From contig NC_087065.1 of assembly GCF_963678635.1 (NCBI RefSeq), forward strand, positions 24,511,254 to 24,575,253: 64,000 nt of DNA, in the 5' to 3' direction. The stretch comes from Symsagittifera roscoffensis. Taxonomy: Eukaryota > Xenacoelomorpha > Acoela > Convolutidae. Below, piece by piece: positions 57,493-64,000 of the stretch. The translations under genes were made by a program, and so were the position numbers. The notes beneath the pieces are model-generated. The model saw only the letters and a program-made list of their open reading frames with translations. It did no database searches and had not been told where the DNA came from. Each line of letters starts with the position of its first letter. The first letter of the stretch is position 1.

Positions 57493-58386
57493 CCCGGGTT
57501 GACCTCCATAGACCAAAAATGCTAATCATACAATTCCATAAACTAAGTCTATGAAAAAATACTAATCATACAATTTTCATGCATTTTGCTAAAATGGTGT
57601 CATCGAATTTTCGAATAACTTTTCTCTTGTTTTGGCATAAATTTTGGTGTATCGTACTAAATAAAAAAGAAAAATTTTTTGTCAAAAAAAAATGCTAACT
57701 ATACAATTTCCATATATTTTTGAAATTGCCCCCAAAAATTTTTTTGTGTTTTTTTTTCAACCGCAAAATGATTTTCGTACTCAAGCAAACATTTTTTGAA
57801 AAAAAAAAAATTTGCATGCAAAATTTAATTTTTTGTTTGTATAACGTAGTCCTGGATATACTAATATTGAATTTTTTTCCATTTCTTTTGATAACATTTT
57901 TCAAAAATGCTCAAGACTCCTCTTTTTTTGTATGACATGTTTTTGTATGCCTTGATCAATGTCTGGTAATTTGAAAATTCAATTTTTAGAAATAATCATC
58001 TTTGAAAATTTTTGCCAAAATTTAAAAGTTTGATACTTTCGTTATATTATTTGCGTGAGACAGAATTAACACATTGCAGGCTGTTTCCAAAGCATTTATA
58101 ATGCGTGACGGCCAAACCTTTGGTTACTACATTTGAGTAAACAAGGCTTATGTCATTTGTGTTCGGTTACGAACACAACCAATAAATTTTGAGAAATAAA
58201 AATGTAAACAATCAATCTTTTTGGTTTATGGAAAAATGCTAGTCATACAATTTCCATATATGAAAAAAATACTAATCATAGACCTTTCATGCAATTTTCT
58301 GTACGTATGGAATTGCATGGAAAGAGTATGACTAGCATTTTTCCATATATGGAAATTGTATGACTAGCATTTTTGGTCAACCCGGG
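57493..58386. mobile_element. CCCGGG-ended element, copy 2
   Basis: Left CCCGGGTTGACCTCCATAGA, right TTTTTGGTCAACCCGGG. Several copies of AAAATGCTAATCATACAATT and its complement TGACTAGCATTTTTCCATAT cluster at each end (57510-57580, 57690-57715; 58215-58380). Interior has TAACGTAGTCCTGGAT as in copy 1. 894 bp; no target duplication found. The frames 57695-57904 and 57720-57935 are AT-rich by-products. Confidence 0.8.
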
Positions 58387-59564
58387 TTGAGTAACCGAAT
58401 CATTTAGCTAGAGCTATGTTGAAATCCAGACGCAACTTTTAAAATTAAACTCAGAAGCGAAGCTGCGCTTGGTAATCACTAGCAAGAACTCGACAAAAAG
58501 CAGCTCTGTGAAGTGCAATAAGACAAAATAAAAATCATAAACCTCGAATGAATAAAAAATACGGCTACGTCTCAATCATCGCTTTCTCAAATTATGAGTT
58601 TAACGCGCTAACCATTCAACCACGGGCCCTTAAATAAGAATAATCACTAGCTACAAATAAAGCAGAAAACAGATGCTATGAACTTTCCCATGCTACAGAT
58701 CGTGATTATAGCAAAAGTGCGACTAAATAAGTAAACATTTTTAATGAACACTTTTATCTGCGAGTTAGGTTTAAAAAAGGAAGAGTCGTACTAAAACAAT
58801 AACGCTCGCAAGCTTTCAAGTGTAATAAAAAGAGGGAGATTCCAGTAAGACTAATTGAAAAATTCAAGGTAAGTTGAATTCATTTTTGCTCACATATTTT
58901 AAAATTATGCGCACCAGTTCAATTATTTGAGATTCACAGTCCAAGAGTCAAAAAATTTTGACAGCAACAAAAACAGCAATCAAAAGACTTCGAAAAAAAA
59001 ATCAATTTTTTCAAGTTTTTTTTTGATAATCGTGGTCGTTGTGAGAATCCTGATTAGTCATCGAAAGCGTAAATTATGGTTTGAATTAAAGTAACTGGTT
59101 TTGATGTGGATAAAAAATTATTAACAAATTTCAGCTTACAGAACAACTTTCACTTTATTTCCATATTTGGTTTTAAATTCAAATCAAGCTTTGCAGATGT
59201 AAATACAACGGTCGTTCAAATCTAAAGCTTTCAATAGGCAAGACTAACTCCAGCATTTATTATTTGGTTGATTAATTGATGAATTATCATCGGACAAACT
59301 GGCAAATGCGCTTAGTTTCAAGAAACTAAGAAATGCAAGGAGTCACCAAAAGAGTAAATCATTAGTTAAAATTAAATTTAATTATACTAAATTTTTTTAT
59401 GTTCGAGAGCTTTCGTTTGTTGTAGTATTTTAAGAATTGGAAAATTTTTGAACAAATAAAGTTTAATCTAGACAGACTTAGCGAAATTTTTTTTTATACA
59501 ATTTTTTTTGTTTTTTAAAAAGCGTTCGCGATAGCAAAATGAAACAAAGTTGCCTGTACTTCAA
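58387..59564. other. No gene; contains tRNA-like sequence
   Basis: AT-rich apart from the tRNA-like stretch at 58558-58629. No frame with support. Confidence 0.5.
58558..58629 (-). tRNA. tRNA-Met(CAT)-like sequence, degenerate
   Basis: On the minus strand: GGGCCCGTGGTTGAATGGTT, then AGCGCG, then an anticodon arm TTAAA-CTCATAA-TTTGA that pairs well and shows CAT. The D stem, T arm and 3' acceptor strand do not pair properly. Box A is recognisable, box B is poor. A pseudogene or SINE head. Confidence 0.45.
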
Positions 59565-59566
59565 TG

Positions 59567-60882
59567 TTTTTTTTTCCAATTTCTCCCATTAAGTTTTTAA
59601 TTCAGGTTTTTGTTTACATGCGCTCAGGTTAATACAAGTTTTTAGATTTCAATCCTGGGAAATAATGGAAAAGAGCCGTTATCTGAATTAGTTTTTGACA
59701 AACATTCGAAACATTTTAATTTTTTTTAGAATTTTTTTAGGAATTCTGAAGTTTTTACCCATAATCGCTGACAAGTACAAAACTTTATGTTTCCTTTCCC
59801 TAACATCCCATTCGGAACAATAGAATTGCTTCATTTCAGTTTGAAATGGCTTCTGAGGCGGATTAATTTTGCCGCTACTCTACGCTTACGGATTAAATTT
59901 ACGCTTGCGAAAAATGGTAGGTAAGCCGTGCAATTCAATTATCGCAAATTGACCAAAAACCAAATTCTGAACCCCATAAAATATGAAAAACTAACATGTG
60001 AATCTTTTTACAGATTCGAGCTCATGCTAATGATTTTTTTTGGATGATATTTGAAACGTTTTGTGAAAAAAGCTTAAATAAAAAATGAAATTTAGTTTAA
60101 AAGGTTGAAAATAAGAAAATAAATTAATAGAAACCAAAATTGCTCAAATCAAAGCAGAGCCCTGAATTTTCGACAGCCTTTAAACAGATATAAAACAGTT
60201 TTTGCCTTGGATAAAAAATGAACATTACGAGGCCAAACTGTGCATTCTTTGCATTGTAAGCGGAATCCGCAACAGGCCAAAATCAGATAGGTCGCGGTTT
60301 CCGCAACATTGATACTTTTCTTTGATCTTATCTGCTGTTTTGGATTCCACAAACAAATACCTAAGCATTGTACCTCGAAATCGCTCGAAAAATAGGCAAG
60401 TTTGCGGAATCCGCAACTGTATTTGCGGAATCCTGAACAGTTTTTGGAATCCACAAACAAATGATAAAACATTTGTATCGTTAAATTGAGCGGTTGCGGA
60501 ATCCGCAACTGTAAGTGGAACCCGCAAATTGTTAATGGAATCCGCAAATTGTAAGTGGAATCTGCATTATGTTTGCGGATTCCCCTTACATATATTTATT
60601 AAAATTATATCTTTTAAATACATGATTTGATTTCACTAGAATAGAAATTTACTAGAATAGAAACTTATTAGATTAGATCAGTGTTTGGGATTATTGGAAT
60701 CCCAATTTTTGACCAGTATTTGGAATCGATGGAATCCCAAATACTGAACTAATTCGACGATTTGCTATTCGTTGGGTTTCTAATCACTCTCAACCTAATG
60801 ACTCCAAATAAAGGAAATATTCCATTTTTATTCCAAATTATTCCAGTTTTTGGGATTTCATCAATCCCAAATACTGACCATG
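59567..60882. repeat. 1316-bp tandem unit, copy 1
   Basis: Repeats at exactly 1316 bases with only a few differences. Contains a decayed P tail (around 60141), the G left terminus at 60223, the iteron array (60250-60590) and blocks of TTTGGGATTNNTGGAATCCC. The minus-strand frame 60149-60547 recurs identically at 61465-61863 and is repeat-derived. Confidence 0.92.
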
Positions 60883-62910
60883 TTTTTTTTTCCAATTTCT
60901 CCCATTAAGTTTTTAATTCAGGTTTTTGTTTACATGCGCTCAGGTTAATACAAGTTTTTAGATTTCAATCCTGGGAAATAATGGAAAAGAGCCGTTATCT
61001 GAATTAGTTTTTGACAAACATTCGAAACATTTAAATTTTTTTTAGAATTTTTTTAGGAATTCTGAAGTTTTTACCCATAATCGCTGACAAGTACAAAACT
61101 TTATGTTTCCTTTCCCTAACATCCCATTCGGAACAATAGAATTGCTTCATTTCAGTTTGAAATGGCTTCTGAGGCGGATTAATTTTGCCGCTACTCTACG
61201 CTTACGGATTAAATTTACGCTTGCGAAAAATGGTAGGTAAGCCGTGCAATTCAATTATCGCAAATTGACCAAAAACCAAATTCTGAACCCCATAAAATAT
61301 GAAAAACTAACATGTGAATCTTTTTACAGATTCGAGCTCATGCTAATGATTTTTTTTGGATGATATTTGAAACGTTTTGTGAAAAAAGCTCAAATAAAAA
61401 ATGAAATTTAGTTTAAAAGGTTGAAAATAAGAAAATAAATTAATAGAAACCAAAATTGCTCAAATCAAAGCAGAGCCCTGAATTTTCGACAGCCTTTAAA
61501 CAGATATAAAACAGTTTTTGCCTTGGATAAAAAATGAACATTACGAGGCCAAACTGTGCATTCTTTGCATTGTAAGCGGAATCCGCAACAGGCCAAAATC
61601 AGATAGGTCGCGGTTTCCGCAACATTGATACTTTTCTTTGATCTTATCTGCTGTTTTGGATTCCACAAACAAATACCTAAGCATTGTACCTCGAAATCGC
61701 TCGAAAAATAGGCAAGTTTGCGGAATCCGCAACTGTATTTGCGGAATCCTGAACAGTTTTTGGAATCCACAAACAAATGATAAAACATTTGTATCGTTAA
61801 ATTGAGCGGTTGCGGAATCCGCAACTGTAAGTGGAACCCGCAAATTGTTAATGGAATCCGCAAATTGTAAGTGGAATCTGCATTATGTTTGCGGATTCCC
61901 CTTACATATATTTATTAAAATTATATCTTTTAAATACATGATTTGATTTCACTAGAATAGAAATTTACTAGAATAGAAACTTATTAGATTAGATCAGTGT
62001 TTGGGATTATTGGAATCCCAATTTTTGACCAGTATTTGGAATCGATGGAATCCCAAATACTGAACTAATTCGACGATTTGCTATTCGTTGGGTTTCTAAT
62101 CACTCTCAACCTAATGACTCCAAATAAAGGAAATATTCCATTTTTATTCCAAATTATTCCAGTTTTTGGGATTTCATCAATCCCAAATACTGACCATGTT
62201 TTTTTTTCCAATTTCTCCCATTAAGTTTTTAATTCAGGTTTTTGTTTACATGCGCTCAGGTTAATACAAGTTTTTAGATTTCAATCCTGGGAAATAATGG
62301 AAAAGAGCCGTTATCTGAATTAGTTTTTGACAAACATTCGAAACATTTTAATTTTTTTTAGAATTTTTTTAGGAATTCTGAAGTTTTTACCCATAATCGC
62401 TGACAAGTACAAAACTTTATGTTTCCTTTCCCAAGGTACCGCTCAAAATTGCTCGAAAAATAGGAGAAATTGCGGAATTCGAAACTCTAAGTGGAATACG
62501 CGAATTGTAAGTGGAATCCGCAAATTGTAAGTGGAATATCCATTTGGTTTGCGGTTTCCCTTTTTACATATATTTATATGTGTAGTCTTTAAAATTATAT
62601 CTTTTAAATACATGATTTGATTTTACTAGAATAGAATCTTACTATAATACAAATTTACTATAATAGATCAGCGTTTGGGATTAATGGAATCCCAATTAAT
62701 GACCAGTATTTGGGATCGATGAAATCGCAAAAACTGAAATAAATCGACGATTTGCTTTGCGTTAGGTTTTTAACCACTCTCAACCTAATGAATTCAAATA
62801 TAGAATATTATCCATGTTTATTCCACATTTTTCCAGTTTTTGGGATTCCATCAATGCCAAATACTGACCAGTATTTGGGATTGACGCAATCCCAAATAGT
62901 GACCTAATTT
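60655..62910. repeat. GGGATTNNTGGAATCCC palindrome clusters
   Basis: Within each unit, short inverted units such as TTTGGGATTATTGGAATCCC and TGGAATCGATGGAATCCC recur at 60688-60745, 60850-60875, 62003-62060, 62165-62190, 62670-62725 and 62838-62895. These are second-type iterons inside G4. Confidence 0.65.
60883..62198. repeat. 1316-bp tandem unit, copy 2
   Basis: Near-exact duplicate of 59567-60882. No gene. Confidence 0.92.
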
Positions 62911-62960
62911 GTCGATATGCCGTGTGTTCCAAACACTCTCACTTCAATGACTCCAAATAT
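62199..62960. repeat. Tandem unit copy 3, with internal deletion
   Basis: Matches the unit to about 62434 (GTTTCCTTTCCC), then jumps about 600 bases to the iteron array (GCTCGAAAAATAGG...) and continues with clearly more divergence than copies 1 and 2 show. Copy 3 is therefore older in its second half. Confidence 0.8.
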
Positions 62961-63154
62961 TGAAATTGTTCGGTGTTGTGTTTCCAAAATACTAAAAGAT
63001 GACATCCACTGATTTAAAAAACCAAGGTTTTAGGACTTGTTTGTGGATTCCGCTGACAATTTTTAAGTCTATGCTTTTAAATTCCGCATTGCTAGTGGTA
63101 ATAATTCCAGCTAAGCTTTTAATTGTTCATTTTCAAGTTCAGTTGTGAACAAAA

Positions 63155-63390
63155 TTCGGAATCCACTTACAGTTTGCGGAATCCACTTATATTTGCGGAT
63201 TCCGCTTACATTTTGCGGAATCCACTCATAGTTGCGGAATTCAGAACAGCTAGTTATATTTGCATGTTGCGGAACCCGCAACAAATGAAATGTGCCGACA
63301 AAATTTACGCTACAGGTATATGTATGCGGATTCCACTGAAATTTTGTTTGTGAAATCCACTTATATTTTTTGGAATATGTGTTAAGACTT
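63155..63390. repeat. Inverted iteron array, G4 right
   Basis: GGAATCCACTTACAGTTTGC and GCGGATTCCGCTTACA units in the orientation opposite to 60250. Confidence 0.75.
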
Positions 63391-63631
63391 GTCTCTGGAA
63401 TCCAAGAACATACAGACACAAAATTGTGCTCTTATCCAGTGCGCAGTTTGACCTTGTAATGACAAATAATTCTTCAAGTTGTTCATAAGTCAGAACAGCA
63501 TACTAGAAAAATGACAATAAAAAAATTAATTTTACTGAAATCTACAAATATCAAATCAGACATTTTAATGAAACTTAGAGCTCGGATTAACAATTCAACT
63601 GATCTTCAATTTGGAAAGTCATTTTAGCTTT

Positions 63632-63822
63632 TTAATTTTTCCCACACCTCACACGAATAGCATCTTTATAGTCTAACAAGTGGTTTTGCAAGACTGTTTA
63701 TGAAGACCAGGGATGTTTCTCATGGCCTAAATAGTCTGCATGTCAATTTTCATGACAATCAAACAATGGGAACAGTAATTTTGCTTACCGAAAATTGCAG
63801 GCGGAAGAAAAGAAAAAAGATC
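63632..63822. mobile_element. MITE family M2 copy
   Basis: TTTTTCCCACACCTCACACG at the left, core AGTGGTTTTGCAAGACTG and TATGAAGACCAGGG, right GCAGGCGGAAGAAAAGAAAA. Ends diverged. Confidence 0.75.
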
Positions 63823-63954
63823 CGTCTTTTTTTATTATTGCTTCGATTGGCATTTGAAACTTTTTAAGCTCCACTTCAGTAGAGAATCTTAACTTCCACA
63901 TGTCATAACTTCCGTTAAATCAAATCGGTTAAAACAGGGGATGGATCTAAGGTT

Positions 63955-64000
63955 TTAACTCTTATTCCTTTTTCACCCTACCTGCAAAATTTACAGGTAA
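63955..64000. mobile_element. MITE family M2, left end at window edge
   Basis: CTCTTATTCCTTTTTCACCC then TACCTGCAAAATTTACAGG: start of another M2-type element cut by the window. Confidence 0.5.

Larger units (their letters stand above)
60223..63461. mobile_element. Family G element G4 with internal tandem duplication
   Basis: Left terminus CATTACGAGGCCAAACTGTG at 60223 (and again at 61539 in the duplicate), right terminus GCGCAGTTTGACCTTGTAAT-G ending 63461. Iteron arrays at the left (60250, 61566, 62468) and inverted at the right (63155-63390). No transposase frame. Confidence 0.7.

Noticed and set aside
60149-61863. Two identical 132-codon minus-strand frames
   Set aside because: Identical only because the 1316-base unit is duplicated; the peptide reads through the iteron array, whose period keeps it open.
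17320-63390. GGAATCCGC arrays considered as CRISPR
   Set aside because: Units are degenerate, spacers are not unique and equal in length, there are no cas genes and the DNA is eukaryotic.

Overview
The window looks like a piece of a large, AT-rich, transposon-filled eukaryotic genome, most likely an invertebrate animal. It has no bacterial operons, ribosome binding sites or dense coding. It has long non-coding stretches, split genes with what look like signal-peptide exons and cysteine-rich last exons, several families of miniature transposons, fossil LINE fragments and a 200-base assembly gap. I could not fix the species. Most open frames are short and lie inside repeats; I do not count them as genes.

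Genes. The only convincing protein-coding signal is a small plus-strand family of cysteine-rich secreted peptides. Three paralogous last exons lie at 15333-15524, about 36134-36303 and 52425-52619. All share an eight-cysteine framework made of two four-cysteine modules. Two candidate signal-peptide exons lie upstream of the second and third (35418 and 46323). The family is thus a gene cluster spread over about 37 kb by transposon insertion. A possible last exon of an unrelated gene is at 56921-57109. There are LINE reverse-transcriptase fossils near 5.9 and 8.7 kb, a possible gag-like relic at 42.6-43.1 kb, and two degenerate tRNA-like sequences.

Layout. 1-3130: a 2.25 kb unit duplicated in tandem, broken by the gap. 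3331-14860: family P (a stem-loop-tailed element resembling non-autonomous Helentrons), hAT-like elements, a 640 bp foldback element and LINE fossils. 15.3 kb: peptide gene 1. 16.2-31.5 kb: a tandem array of four units built around family G, a large element with short terminal inverted repeats and palindromic GGAATCCGC iterons; two units are near-identical 3.55 kb duplicates. 31.5-37.4 kb: sparse sequence with a three-module inverted repeat and peptide gene 2. 37.4-40.3 kb: three tandem P copies, two carrying a hAT-like element at the same site. 40.3-45.4 kb: little recognisable. 45.4-58.4 kb: dense miniature elements (families M1 and M2 with 8-bp target duplications, and a CCCGGG-ended family) in and around peptide gene 3. 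59.6-63.5 kb: a second G region with a 1316 bp near-exact tandem duplication. The right edge enters another M2 copy.

The peptide exons are probably secreted products of one duplicated gene family. Everything else is mobile or tandem repeat DNA, and its duplication structure is the main driver of the window's architecture.
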